DNA of 64,000 nucleotides from Deltaproteobacteria bacterium ADurb.Bin207 (GTDB taxonomy: Bacteria; Myxococcota_A; Polyangia; Polyangiales; Polyangiaceae). Under the pieces are notes generated by a model. It was not told the DNA's origin, made no database searches, and was given only the letters and a program-made list of their open reading frames with translations. The translations under genes and the position numbers were made by a program. Position 1 is the first letter of the stretch; each line of letters opens with the position of its first letter. The stretch spans positions 62,001-126,000 of the forward strand of contig MWCO01000005.1 of assembly GCA_002070115.1 (NCBI GenBank), written 5' to 3'. This document shows, in pieces, positions 10,241 to 19,235 of this stretch.

Positions 10241-13200
10241 ATGCCTCGTTGGTTCAAGCGTATTCTTGGAACTTTTGCCCTTATGACCGTGGCCGCATGC
10301 TCGGGAGCTACCGGAGAAAGCTGTTCTGGTATGCAGCCGCTTCCGGCGGGGTTCGATCCTGCTCTTCGCATCGAAAATGCGGCTTCGGTGCGTGTGACCG
10401 AAGCTGGATTTCATTTTTTTGAAACCCATCTCGCACCCCTGGCCACGCAATTGTTGACTACCATGCCCAATGTAGAAAACGGCGTGCTTTCCTATCCCAT
10501 CGAACGGGTAGACTTGAACCCCGGCGCGGGCACCAACATCACCGTTTGCATCGATGGGCCCAACGAGGCCACGGATACGTGTATCGCCGAAATCGATATC
10601 GGCTCCTCCTCGTTCAGCCTTTCGTCCGCCAATCCCTCCCATATCGTTGCCAAAGGAACGGTTCCCCTGCGTCTCAAAGTCCTTCCGATCGAAGGAACGG
10701 TTCTTTGGATACCCGGCCTCGGTGTCAAAGGAGCGCTTTCGGGCGGCGGCAAGAACGATTGCAACCCCAACACCATGACGTTTGCCAAGATCCCTCTGCA
10801 GGTCGCGATCTCCATTCAAGTCGAGCGAAACCAAAACCACAAAGCTCGTGTTGGCTATTCGAAACTCAGCATCTCCGAAGTGAATATCGACGAAAACGAA
10901 ATGACCAACGCGCTCCATTTCTGTGGAGGCGGCCGCGATGATGACACGCTCAACGCGCTCAAACCTCTCGTCGGGGGAATGGTTATCGGTGGCTTCAGGG
11001 ACACCGTCGTCGAAACGATGAACAAAAAGCTATGCCTCGCCACGGACCCCACCAAAACCCCTTCCTGCCCCGATGGAACGACAGACAAGGACGGCATTTG
11101 CACCTATGCGGATGGGGCGTGTGCGTCGATGATGCTAGGCCTCGATGGCCATGTCGATCTTGGGGCCTTGCTCGCGTCGTTCTCACCGGGAACGAAAGGC
11201 GCGCTGGACGTTTTGTTTGCGGTGGGAGGGCCAGGGGCGCGAAGCGATGATCCCGCATCTTCATGGGGCGATCTCAATCCCGTGGCCAACGGCGCAACCT
11301 TGGGAATGTTCGGAGGCGTCGCGCCTCGGCCTGTTTCCAATTGTGTCACACCCGTGGAATTGACGCTTCCCACGGGCATTCCGCAGCCCAATGAGCTTTT
11401 TGGCAATGCGGTTCCCGGATGGACTGGTGATGGTCCTCATGTCGGTTTTGCCTTGTCCGAGCGGTTCGTCAACTATGCCTTGGGTGCCGCGTACAATAGC
11501 GGTTTGCTCTGTCTCGGAATTTCCACCGAGCAAGTCGGCATGCTTTCCTCAGGCTTGTTCAGCCTCATCATCCCCTCCTTCCCCTACCTAACCCACCAAA
11601 AACAAAGCGCATCCGTGGCGCTTGTCGTCCGTCCCCAACAACCACCCACCATCACCTTGGGAGCGGGCTCCGATATCAAAACCGATCCCCTGTTCCGTGT
11701 GGCGCTTCCGCAAGCCGTGATCGATTTTTATGTATGGTCTTCCGACCGCTTCGTCAGGGCATTTACCGTACAGTTCGACCTGGATGTGCCCATCAACCTG
11801 ACCGTCTCCGCCGAAGGACTCACACCCGTTCTCGACAAGATTTACGTCAACAACGCCGTGGTCACCAACACGGACCTGCTCAAAGACGATCCGGCCATGA
11901 TCGCCTCTTCCCTCGCCAACCTTGTCGAGGGCCTCGCAGGAGATTTTCTTGGCAATATCCCGGCCTTCCAACTCTCTGACATGTTGGCGAGTTTTGGATT
12001 GACCTTGGACTTGCAACAAGCGGGAATCAAAAAACTACATAAGGGTAACGACAACTTCCTCGGTGTGTTTGCCGGGCTCGGCATCGCGCCAGCCATCACC
12101 TCCCAAACCTCCAGTACGTCCGTAGAAATACTTGAAAAATTCACTACTTACGAAGGGTTTCAGCTTGTGGCTTCAAGCCCCTCCCAACGACCTCGGATCG
12201 TCGTGCAAGCCTATTCTTCCCTCGATCACGGCTCGAATTCCGTCGAGTATTCCTACAAAGTCGACCGTGGCCTTTGGCATAGCTGGCGCACCTCTTCGCG
12301 AATGCTCATCGACGATCCGATTCTCATGTTGCAGGGAAATCATACGATCGCGGTCAAGTCCCGGCTCGTCGACCAGCCTCGAACGGAAGATCCTTCTCCG
12401 GTTCTCATCGATGTGCGGCTGGATGTTTTGCCTCCTCGCATCGACATCGATTGGAACGAGGATGGGACGTTGCGGATCGACGGCTCGGATATCGTATCGA
12501 GCCGTGGCTCGTTGGTTGCGCGGATTGGATTTGACGACAGGGATTATGGGGCCTGGAGTTCCGTGGAAGCGTTGGCTTCGGTGCAAGTTCCGAAGGGAGC
12601 CACGATGGCACGTGTGGAAATGAAAGACGAGGAGGGCAATGTTGCCTCGAAAAAACAAGCGCTGATTCGGGGTCGTGCGAGCAAGATCGCCTCTTCTTCC
12701 GAGGGTTGCGGATGCATGGTGCCAAGGCCCGGAGGCTGGAGCCAAACCGTGGCCTGGCTCGTTGGACTCAGCTTGTTTGGCGTGGGCTTGCGTCGGCACG
12801 GGCGCCCGATTCGCCGTGCGTTGGCGAGTGTGGCAATCACGGTGCTGGCGGGATCCTGGGTGGGGTGCAGTTGCAGCGATGATACGGAAACGCAAGAGGG
12901 AAAACCGGATTCGGGAACGCCAGTCTGCGGCTCGGAGGGGATGGATCCGTGTGTCGTTCTCGAGCCTGGGCTCGTGGGCGCTTATACGTCTGCGGATGTG
13001 GCTCCTGACGGCACGCTTTGGGTTTCCGGGTATAACGAAGCGGATTGGGAAGGAAACGCCTCCTACGGCGACCTTGTGGTCGGCCGCTGGAATGGGTCTT
13101 CGGTCGATTGGGTTCATGTCGATGGTGTTCCGGATGAAGAAGTGGACAAGTCGGTCTACGATGTGGAGTCTTGGCGTGGGGGGCTCGATTCGCCGGGGCT

Positions 13201-14323
13201 GGACGTGGGGTTATGGACGAGCTTGAAGGTGGATGGCGCGGGTCTTCCGCGTGTGGCGTACTTCAATTTAACCAATAAATCCCTGGAGTTTGCATCGTTC
13301 GACGGAACCGAGTGGACGGTATCCAATGTCTTTCGGAAAGCCGATACGGAAGCGGGACGATATGCGAAGCTACTGATGGTTGGTGGTGTTCCCACGATTG
13401 CGTTCCAACTGCTTGAACCGGGGAAAGATGGGTACATCACCTCGCGGGTGGTTCTTGCGCATGCCAATTCCGCCACTCCGACGGGTCCGGGGGATTGGGT
13501 TTTCGAAGACGTGGCGCTCGATGCGCAAACGCCTTGCCGTGATCGATTCTGTCTGAACGGCCAAAAATGTTTTGCGGAGACGGGGCAATGCGCGTCGCCT
13601 ACCAAGGATTGCGACCCGAAGTGTCCATCCGGTGAGGCATGTTTTCAAGGCGCCTGCATGAAGTTGATCGATGGGACCAAGATTGACGCCTATCCGGAAG
13701 CCATTGGAGGGTATATTTCGATGGCGCAGGCCCCCGACGGCTCTTTGGGCATCGTGTACTACGACCGTATTCGCGGCAATCTGGTGCAGGCGAAAAAAGG
13801 GCAGGATGGGTGGACCAACACGGTGCTCGACGGCCAGAGCACGGATACTCCTCCTGTGGACACGGGCGATGTGGGTATTGGCGCTTCGCTTGCCATCGAC
13901 AGTGCGGGAGACTGGCATATTGCCTATGTCGATGGAGTGGATGAAACCCTCAAGTACATGCGTTTATCGCAGCACGGCACCACGATTGCGAGTGTGGAAG
14001 TGGTGGATGATGGGACGGGAACGGAGGCGGGAAAGTTCACCGATGGGCGTCATATCGTCGGAGATGACGCGAATATCACGATATCGGTGGCGGGAGACGT
14101 TCGCATTGCGTACCAGGATGCGACGGCGGGAACGTTGCGATGGGCGGTGGGTGTGCCGTCGGGAAGCGCGGCTCATACCTGGACCCGAAAAATCGTGCAA
14201 CAGGATGGATTTGCTGGTTTTTTCCCACAACAGGTCGTGTTGGAGGCATCCACGAAGATCGTGAATTGGTGGCGCAAGGGCGGTGCCAAAATCGAGGGTG
14301 ACGTGCGGGTGGTGACTCCCTGA
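10241..14323 (+). CDS. Giant lipoprotein with internal MYXO-CTERM-like hairpin
   Basis: A 1360-residue protein in two halves. The N-terminal signal ends in TVAAC (Cys20), a lipobox. Residues about 21-820 are a large, probably beta-rich exported region. At 822-859 there is GCGC, then a hydrophobic stretch (836-850), then an Arg/His cluster, which is the layout of a MYXO-CTERM anchor normally found at a protein's end. It is followed at once by a second hydrophobic stretch (860-875) ending in WVGC-SC, which looks like a second lipobox. Residues 880-1360 hold repeated APDGTLWVSG-like and APDGSLGIVYYD-like units suggesting a beta-propeller, broken by a Cys-rich insert (about 1098-1140). ATG 10241 follows GGGAGG. 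There is no stop at the junction, so this is either one membrane-hairpin protein or a fusion of two genes. Function unknown. Confidence 0.8.
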   Translation: MPRWFKRILGTFALMTVAACSGATGESCSGMQPLPAGFDPALRIENAASVRVTEAGFHFFETHLAPLATQLLTTMPNVENGVLSYPIERVDLNPGAGTNITVCIDGPNEATDTCIAEIDIGSSSFSLSSANPSHIVAKGTVPLRLKVLPIEGTVLWIPGLGVKGALSGGGKNDCNPNTMTFAKIPLQVAISIQVERNQNHKARVGYSKLSISEVNIDENEMTNALHFCGGGRDDDTLNALKPLVGGMVIGGFRDTVVETMNKKLCLATDPTKTPSCPDGTTDKDGICTYADGACASMMLGLDGHVDLGALLASFSPGTKGALDVLFAVGGPGARSDDPASSWGDLNPVANGATLGMFGGVAPRPVSNCVTPVELTLPTGIPQPNELFGNAVPGWTGDGPHVGFALSERFVNYALGAAYNSGLLCLGISTEQVGMLSSGLFSLIIPSFPYLTHQKQSASVALVVRPQQPPTITLGAGSDIKTDPLFRVALPQAVIDFYVWSSDRFVRAFTVQFDLDVPINLTVSAEGLTPVLDKIYVNNAVVTNTDLLKDDPAMIASSLANLVEGLAGDFLGNIPAFQLSDMLASFGLTLDLQQAGIKKLHKGNDNFLGVFAGLGIAPAITSQTSSTSVEILEKFTTYEGFQLVASSPSQRPRIVVQAYSSLDHGSNSVEYSYKVDRGLWHSWRTSSRMLIDDPILMLQGNHTIAVKSRLVDQPRTEDPSPVLIDVRLDVLPPRIDIDWNEDGTLRIDGSDIVSSRGSLVARIGFDDRDYGAWSSVEALASVQVPKGATMARVEMKDEEGNVASKKQALIRGRASKIASSSEGCGCMVPRPGGWSQTVAWLVGLSLFGVGLRRHGRPIRRALASVAITVLAGSWVGCSCSDDTETQEGKPDSGTPVCGSEGMDPCVVLEPGLVGAYTSADVAPDGTLWVSGYNEADWEGNASYGDLVVGRWNGSSVDWVHVDGVPDEEVDKSVYDVESWRGGLDSPGLDVGLWTSLKVDGAGLPRVAYFNLTNKSLEFASFDGTEWTVSNVFRKADTEAGRYAKLLMVGGVPTIAFQLLEPGKDGYITSRVVLAHANSATPTGPGDWVFEDVALDAQTPCRDRFCLNGQKCFAETGQCASPTKDCDPKCPSGEACFQGACMKLIDGTKIDAYPEAIGGYISMAQAPDGSLGIVYYDRIRGNLVQAKKGQDGWTNTVLDGQSTDTPPVDTGDVGIGASLAIDSAGDWHIAYVDGVDETLKYMRLSQHGTTIASVEVVDDGTGTEAGKFTDGRHIVGDDANITISVAGDVRIAYQDATAGTLRWAVGVPSGSAAHTWTRKIVQQDGFAGFFPQQVVLEASTKIVNWWRKGGAKIEGDVRVVTP

Positions 14324-14827
14324 CGGCCGGACGGTGGGTAGGGCAATTGTTTTTGTCGCAAATCCGATGCAAACCTTATCTGGATAGTCGGACCGGGAAT
14401 CCAAGCCATTTGGGTTTCGCGCAAGGATTCCAGTCGGAAAGGGGTTCGAGCGTAAAAAGTTGATGACGCTCCGAAGCCATGGAATGAAAGAATCGATGTG
14501 CTGGAGGGGTACGACGAAGCGGCTGGAAGTCACCCGAGAAGCGACGCCTGTTTGGTGTGTGTGAGATCGTGGCGCGCGAGGAATTATTGAATTGTTGATG
14601 AACACACGATGAAAGTCATGGTTCGTTGGTGTTGTCGATCATGACTCCAGCAAATCGTATAGAACGGACAATTTACCCAGTTTCGTTCGAACACGCTTGT
14701 TCATAGCGGCGATTTCGCAATTTTTTTGCGGCGCGGCGAACTCTGCTGCGATACACTGCACCCGTTGATTTGCTTCCACGGGTTAATCGTGGACATACGT
14801 GACATGCATCAGGATGAGGAGTTGACG
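14324..14827. other. Intergenic region, 504 bases
   Basis: Non-coding stretch between two lipoprotein genes on the same strand. I see no convincing gene on either strand; the frames that cross it are extensions or shadows. An AT-rich patch with a seven-T run lies near 14720 and may be part of the promoter for the downstream gene, but no clear -35/-10 pair could be assigned. Confidence 0.5.
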
Positions 14828-15853
14828 ATGCGCATTTCTTCTTTAGTAGCATTAGCGGCAGCAGGGCTTGTGATTGGGCTTGTGGCTTGCGGAAGTGACG
14901 ACGACGAGCCGGGTGGTTCTTCTGGCGGAACGGGAGGAGCCACGGGGGGAACGGGAGGAGCCACTGGAGGAACGGGTGGCTTCATTCCGGGCGGCAGTGG
15001 CGGCGAGGAAACCGGCGGAACCGGTGGTGGCCCAACGGGAGGAACCGGTGGTGGTGAGACGGGAGGAACCGGTGGTGGTGAGACGGGAGGAACCGGTGGA
15101 GCCGCCGGGCAAGGTGGAGTCGCGGGCTCCGCTGGTACCGCTGGTACCGCTGGTACCGCTGGTACCGCAGGTACCGCTGGTACCGCTGGTACCGCAGGTG
15201 CCGCTGGTACCGCAGGTGCCGCAGGTTCCGGTGGGCAAAGCAACTGCACGCTCATTACGTATGAAAACCTCGCGCCCTACCAAGTTGCTCCAGGGCAAGG
15301 CGCCGTTTTCTACGCGGAAGTAGACCCCAACATCGAAGGTGCCGATCCGGATTTGGGCTCGCTCGAGTTTTATGAAGAAGCCACAGGGACATTCAACCTG
15401 GGAACGGGAGACAACGCAAACTACGAAACATGCTCGCAATGCATGCGAGTTCTCGCGGATGTCACACAGTCTGCGGTGGGCAAGTTCTTCTTCCAGTCCA
15501 AAGGCATGATAACCGTAGATGCCAGCGCGGGCCCCACGAGCGGTGGACTCAAAGCAACTCTTACGGGTGTGGAGTTGATTGAGGTCACGATCGATGAAAA
15601 CACCGCCAAGTCCACTCCGGTTCCGAATGGCGCTTGCCTCGCCCTGCCCGCCTCATTCGAACTCTACATCGAGCCTCCTCCTCCGACATGGACCTGCGAC
15701 CTCGAGTACTACAGGGATGGGCAGTTCTGCGACTGCACCTGCGGCGCATGGGACCCTGATTGTGACGACCCCGCCAATGACGTTTTTGACTGCGATGATG
15801 GGGAAGTCTGCAAGAAAGACGGGAGTGGAGACCCGATTTGCACAAACCCCTGA
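14828..15853 (+). CDS. Gly/Thr/Ala-repeat lipoprotein with Cys-rich C-terminus
   Basis: A 341-residue predicted lipoprotein (lipobox GLVAC). The lipobox is followed by a low-complexity spacer of about 115 residues: first GGTGG-type repeats, then repeated Gly-Thr-Ala triplets encoded by a perfect 9-base tandem repeat. Such spacers probably hold a globular domain away from the membrane. The folded part begins around residue 138 and includes C-x2-C (CSQC) and a Cys/Asp-rich tail (CDCTCGAWDPDCDDP) that could bind calcium or be disulfide bonded. The ATG at 14828 has GAGGAG upstream; longer in-frame starts lack the signal peptide at the terminus. No enzymatic family recognised. Confidence 0.8.
   Translation: MRISSLVALAAAGLVIGLVACGSDDDEPGGSSGGTGGATGGTGGATGGTGGFIPGGSGGEETGGTGGGPTGGTGGGETGGTGGGETGGTGGAAGQGGVAGSAGTAGTAGTAGTAGTAGTAGTAGAAGTAGAAGSGGQSNCTLITYENLAPYQVAPGQGAVFYAEVDPNIEGADPDLGSLEFYEEATGTFNLGTGDNANYETCSQCMRVLADVTQSAVGKFFFQSKGMITVDASAGPTSGGLKATLTGVELIEVTIDENTAKSTPVPNGACLALPASFELYIEPPPPTWTCDLEYYRDGQFCDCTCGAWDPDCDDPANDVFDCDDGEVCKKDGSGDPICTNP
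15131..15229 (+). repeat. 9-base in-frame tandem repeat (about 11 units)
   Basis: Eleven near-perfect copies of the unit GCTGGTACC (variants GCAGGTACC, GCAGGTGCC and GCAGGTTCC towards the end), each coding Ala-Gly-Thr. Since the unit is a multiple of three, copy-number change would lengthen or shorten the linker of the lipoprotein without shifting the frame. Confidence 0.95.
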
Positions 15854-15929
15854 ATCATCCCTGAAAAACACTGACAACGCCGCCCTTCCCCTTCTTTCTT
15901 GACAACGCTCGACGTTCGCGCTCACCACT

Positions 15930-16889
15930 GTGGTGGTGAATCGCTATTTTCCCATTCTCCCTGTCGTTCTGCTGATTGCGGCCGCGTGTGATCGGGCGAC
16001 CACCGTCCCACCAGCACCCATCCCTGTTGTCGAGTCTTCTTCCTCCCCTACCCCGGTTGCGTCGGCATCTGCATCTGCATCCGCGTCCATGGCTTCGCTA
16101 CCTGCCGGAGCTACCGCTTGCGGCCCGCTTCGATGCCTTCACTTCGAGACTCCGGAAGATGCGTTTCGCTTCGTGCTCTCCTTTCAGCCTCTCATTCTCG
16201 CCATCGGAGAATCCCACGCGAAAAAAGACAAAGCAGCCGTTGCCTCGGCGGCCAAACGGTTTACCGACACGTTGCTTCCCTTCCTCAAAGACAAAGCTTC
16301 GGATCTGGTGGTCGAGTTGATGGCGCCCAACCCCTCATGCAAAAAAACCACCCAGCAAGTGAAAAAATCGCATGAAGTCGTCACACAACAACAAGCCCCC
16401 ACCGCACAAAACGAGTATGTCCTCATGGGAGAGCGAGCGCGAACGCTGGGAGTGGTTCCTGACTTGCTCCGCCCCTCGTGCGAAGACCTCAGCGCCATAC
16501 AACGCGCTGGTGACGACCCCATCGCGGTCACGCTATCGACAATTGCACGCCTGACGATCGCTCATGTCGAAAAATTGCTGCGTTCTGCCAGCCGCAAGCC
16601 CGAAGATGCGGACAAGATGATCGTGACCTACGGAGGGGCTCTTCACAACGATCCGTCGCCTTCCGAAGACCGGGCTTTATGGTCTTTTGGGCCTGATCTT
16701 TCGCGTATTTCGAACGGTCACTACGTGGCGCTCGACCTTTTCGTACCCGAGTATATGGATGACACGGAAAGCTGGCGCGCGTTGCCGTGGTTCGCGCATT
16801 ACGATGCGGACCGCATGGGTGAAAAAACGACCTTATTCCATCTCGATGATGGGAGTTTCGTGCTTATTTTCCCCCGTTCCGACCTTTGA
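15930..16889 (+). CDS. Lipoprotein with ChaN/Tiki-like features
   Basis: A 319-residue predicted lipoprotein (lipobox IAAAC) with a Pro/Ser/Ala linker to about residue 60. The globular part contains LAIGESHAKKDKAAV near residue 90 and VTYGGALHND near residue 232. A GE-x-H element followed much later by a YGxxH element is the pattern of the ChaN/TraB/Tiki/erythromycin-esterase-like superfamily, whose members bind metal or haem or act as hydrolases. This is a motif-level suggestion only; the rest of the sequence is not recognised. Start is GTG at 15930, the first of three GTG codons in a row, chosen because the signal peptide begins there. The ribosome site is weak. Confidence 0.65.
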   Translation: MVVNRYFPILPVVLLIAAACDRATTVPPAPIPVVESSSSPTPVASASASASASMASLPAGATACGPLRCLHFETPEDAFRFVLSFQPLILAIGESHAKKDKAAVASAAKRFTDTLLPFLKDKASDLVVELMAPNPSCKKTTQQVKKSHEVVTQQQAPTAQNEYVLMGERARTLGVVPDLLRPSCEDLSAIQRAGDDPIAVTLSTIARLTIAHVEKLLRSASRKPEDADKMIVTYGGALHNDPSPSEDRALWSFGPDLSRISNGHYVALDLFVPEYMDDTESWRALPWFAHYDADRMGEKTTLFHLDDGSFVLIFPRSDL

Positions 16890-16904
16890 TGCCGATGCCC
16901 TCGA

Positions 16905-17165
16905 TCATGCGGCGACGGTCGTCTCGATCTCGTCGAGATACACGGAGCGAGTAGCAGGTCCATCGATCACGGCGCGTTGTTGTCGCACGAGCGCCAGCAA
17001 CTCTTCCCGTGAGGCCAGACCGCTATCCAGCAGCGCTTGCATATAGCCATCGACGACCCCCTGGGCATGGGCCAGACGTGTGTAATCCCCGCCGCGATAG
17101 CGCAATTCAAGCAGTTCACGAATCAATCCGTTGAGTTCTTGCATCATCTGGTCTTTGCGGTGCAT
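16905..17165 (-). CDS. Small hypothetical helical protein
   Basis: An 86-residue, mostly helical, soluble product with a C-terminal segment rich in charged residues. A longer frame extends to 17333, but the ATG at 17165 is preceded by GGAGGA at good spacing, which decides the start. It is divergent from panD and its stop lies 16 bases from the end of the upstream lipoprotein gene on the other strand. No family recognised. Confidence 0.65.
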   Translation of the reverse strand: MHRKDQMMQELNGLIRELLELRYRGGDYTRLAHAQGVVDGYMQALLDSGLASREELLALVRQQRAVIDGPATRSVYLDEIETTVAA

Positions 17166-17360
17166 CACGCGTTTCCTCCGTAGGGACCCAAGCCACGTCG
17201 GGTTGTTTTTTGAACCGCTACCGAAGGTGGGAGCCGACGGCCAACTTTCACGGAACAAGATCTTGAAACGCGCGAGATAGCTGCCTAAGTTCGAGCCGTT
17301 GCGCAGGTGGACCTGGGCCTCCCAAGCCGCCATTCAGCAACCCGGAAAGAAGCTTGTCGT

Positions 17361-17759
17361 ATGCGTATCAGCATATTCAAGTCCAAGATTCACAGAGCGA
17401 CGGTGACCCACGCCGACCTCGACTATGAAGGCAGCGTAACGATCGACCGAGATCTGTTGGAAGCCGCGGATATCGTCCCCAACGAGATGGTTCATATCTG
17501 GAACGTCACGCGGGGAACACGTTTGGTGACCTATGCTCTCGAAGGGCCCGCTGGCTCCGGCGCGATTTGCGTCAACGGTGCCGCGGCGCATCAAAATCGG
17601 CCCGGGGACCTGGTCATTCTCGCCACGTTCGCGGAGATGACTCGGGAAGAAGCTCGCGTTTATGAACCGCGGGTGGTGATGGTCGATCAAAACAACCGCA
17701 TCATCGACGCGGACGCGAAAGAAAAGCCCGGACCCGTGCTCCATAGTTGGATGGTCTGA
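17361..17759 (+). CDS. panD: Aspartate 1-decarboxylase PanD
   Basis: A 132-residue pyruvoyl enzyme that decarboxylates L-aspartate to beta-alanine for pantothenate and coenzyme A synthesis. The self-cleavage site Gly24-Ser25 sits in DYEGSVTID, preceded by [11 protein letters not shown] as in the E. coli enzyme; the Tyr and the region [15 protein letters not shown] near residue 70-85 are also typical. Length is close to E. coli PanD (126). The ATG at 17361 gives the canonical N-terminus starting with MRISIFKSK, so the longer frame from 17307 is rejected. No other pantothenate gene is adjacent. Confidence 0.97.
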   Translation: MRISIFKSKIHRATVTHADLDYEGSVTIDRDLLEAADIVPNEMVHIWNVTRGTRLVTYALEGPAGSGAICVNGAAAHQNRPGDLVILATFAEMTREEARVYEPRVVMVDQNNRIIDADAKEKPGPVLHSWMV

Positions 17760-17876
17760 TCGCCAAAAGCACCGGGCCCACCTTTTCATTTCGCAGAATA
17801 CTGGCCTCCAACGCCGGGTTCCTTTATGGCGGCAAGGTAGAGTGTTCGAATTCGTTCCTCTGGCCCGGATTGAACC

Positions 17877-19022
17877 ATGACGTCTACCGCTTCTCCGATG
17901 CTGAAGGCTATCGCCGCCCATCCCCGTGCCAATGATCTGGCTCGCTTCACACGCGATTGTCTCCTGGATAGCGCCCCGAATCTCCCCGACGCGCCCACGG
18001 TGTTGGAACGTGCCGCGGCACGAGGGCTGAGCCCCGACGACGCTGTCGTCGAATCCACTCGCGTAACCGATGCGCTCGTGGCTCCCTCTCGCGTCGAGGA
18101 TTCTATCCTCCTGGGAACTTTGCTCGCTTACGGCCTCGCCCTGGATGCCGTCGACACCGCCACACAAACCCAGACACGCAAACTCGTGCAACTCGCAACC
18201 CATGCCGGCATCGATGCTTGGTCCTCGCTCGACGCCACGATGGGCGAAGCCGCCGTTTCGTATTGGTCAGCGCTTGCCGCATTGCTCCAGGACCATGGGG
18301 AAGGAAAAGGAACGATGAGCCGGGCGGAAGCCATCGTCGCCGCATCCGCAATCATGATCAGCGATAATCCAACCGCCCAAAACCTGCGAAAGAATCTCGC
18401 CTCCCTTCGCCAAATCCCTTTGTTTGAGCGTCTGCTCGCCACCACACCCACGAACACGGATGCTGCCCTGTCCGGAGAACTTGCGCCGGTTCCTCGCGGT
18501 CCTGTAGCCACATTTTTTCTCGGCATGATCGGTTGGCTGCTCATCTCCCACGTCGTTCGGCTCATCGGACGTTTCGCTTTGCAACTTCGCCGACCGGCGG
18601 AACTCACCATCACGACCACGGGAATCCACGTGCGTTCCACCACCCAACTGCTCGGAAAAGTGCTCCGTGAATCGGAAACACGAATTCCATGGGAGGGCCT
18701 CGTGCGCGCAACCCGAGAAGTCCGCTACCCGCGTCTGGGCACTTACGCCGGCCTGACGGCCCTCGCTCTCGGAAGCTACATCGGGGTGGGATGGTTCATC
18801 GATGGGATTCGAGCCCAATCCCTGTCTCTCGCCACCATGGGATTGTTGGTCGTCGTGCTGGGAGTCGCCCTCGACTTCGTCCTCGTCAGCCTATTGCCGG
18901 GTCGCAAAGGCAAATGCCGCCTCGTGTTGGTGCCGCGAAAAGGCGCTGCTACGTGCGTAGGATGGGTCGATGCCACGAAAGCCGATGCCTTGCTCCGCCA
19001 ACTCGACCGCGGGCAACCGTAG
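17877..19022 (+). CDS. Hypothetical membrane protein
   Basis: A 381-residue protein. Residues 1-200 look like a soluble alpha-helical region, followed by hydrophobic segments near 207-230, 288-310 and 318-345, with a soluble stretch of about 50 residues between the first and second that contains TTGIHVRSTTQLLGKVLRE. The tail is basic. It lacks a signal peptide, so a cytoplasmic N-terminal half attached to the inner membrane is likely. I do not recognise a family. It follows panD by 117 bases in the same direction. Confidence 0.7.
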   Translation: MTSTASPMLKAIAAHPRANDLARFTRDCLLDSAPNLPDAPTVLERAAARGLSPDDAVVESTRVTDALVAPSRVEDSILLGTLLAYGLALDAVDTATQTQTRKLVQLATHAGIDAWSSLDATMGEAAVSYWSALAALLQDHGEGKGTMSRAEAIVAASAIMISDNPTAQNLRKNLASLRQIPLFERLLATTPTNTDAALSGELAPVPRGPVATFFLGMIGWLLISHVVRLIGRFALQLRRPAELTITTTGIHVRSTTQLLGKVLRESETRIPWEGLVRATREVRYPRLGTYAGLTALALGSYIGVGWFIDGIRAQSLSLATMGLLVVVLGVALDFVLVSLLPGRKGKCRLVLVPRKGAATCVGWVDATKADALLRQLDRGQP

Positions 19023-19235
19023 CCTATAACCCTTTTTTCCCATCCTCGACACACCACGCTCTCCATCCATCGGTCTCCGATATTTAATAATATATTCAAA
19101 TACTTACCAAGGCATCATCCTCTTTTTCTTGCCCATGTCCCGCCAGACTCGATGTTCTATCCATAAGCCACTTATTCAAATTTCTACTATATTCCATGAT
19201 ACCGCTTTCGAACAAAAATATTATAACGTGAATTC

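Noticed and set aside
14809-15255. Minus-strand proline-rich frame opposite the Gly-rich lipoprotein
   Set aside because: It is the complement of Gly/Thr repeats and has no start site or signal; a repeat artefact.
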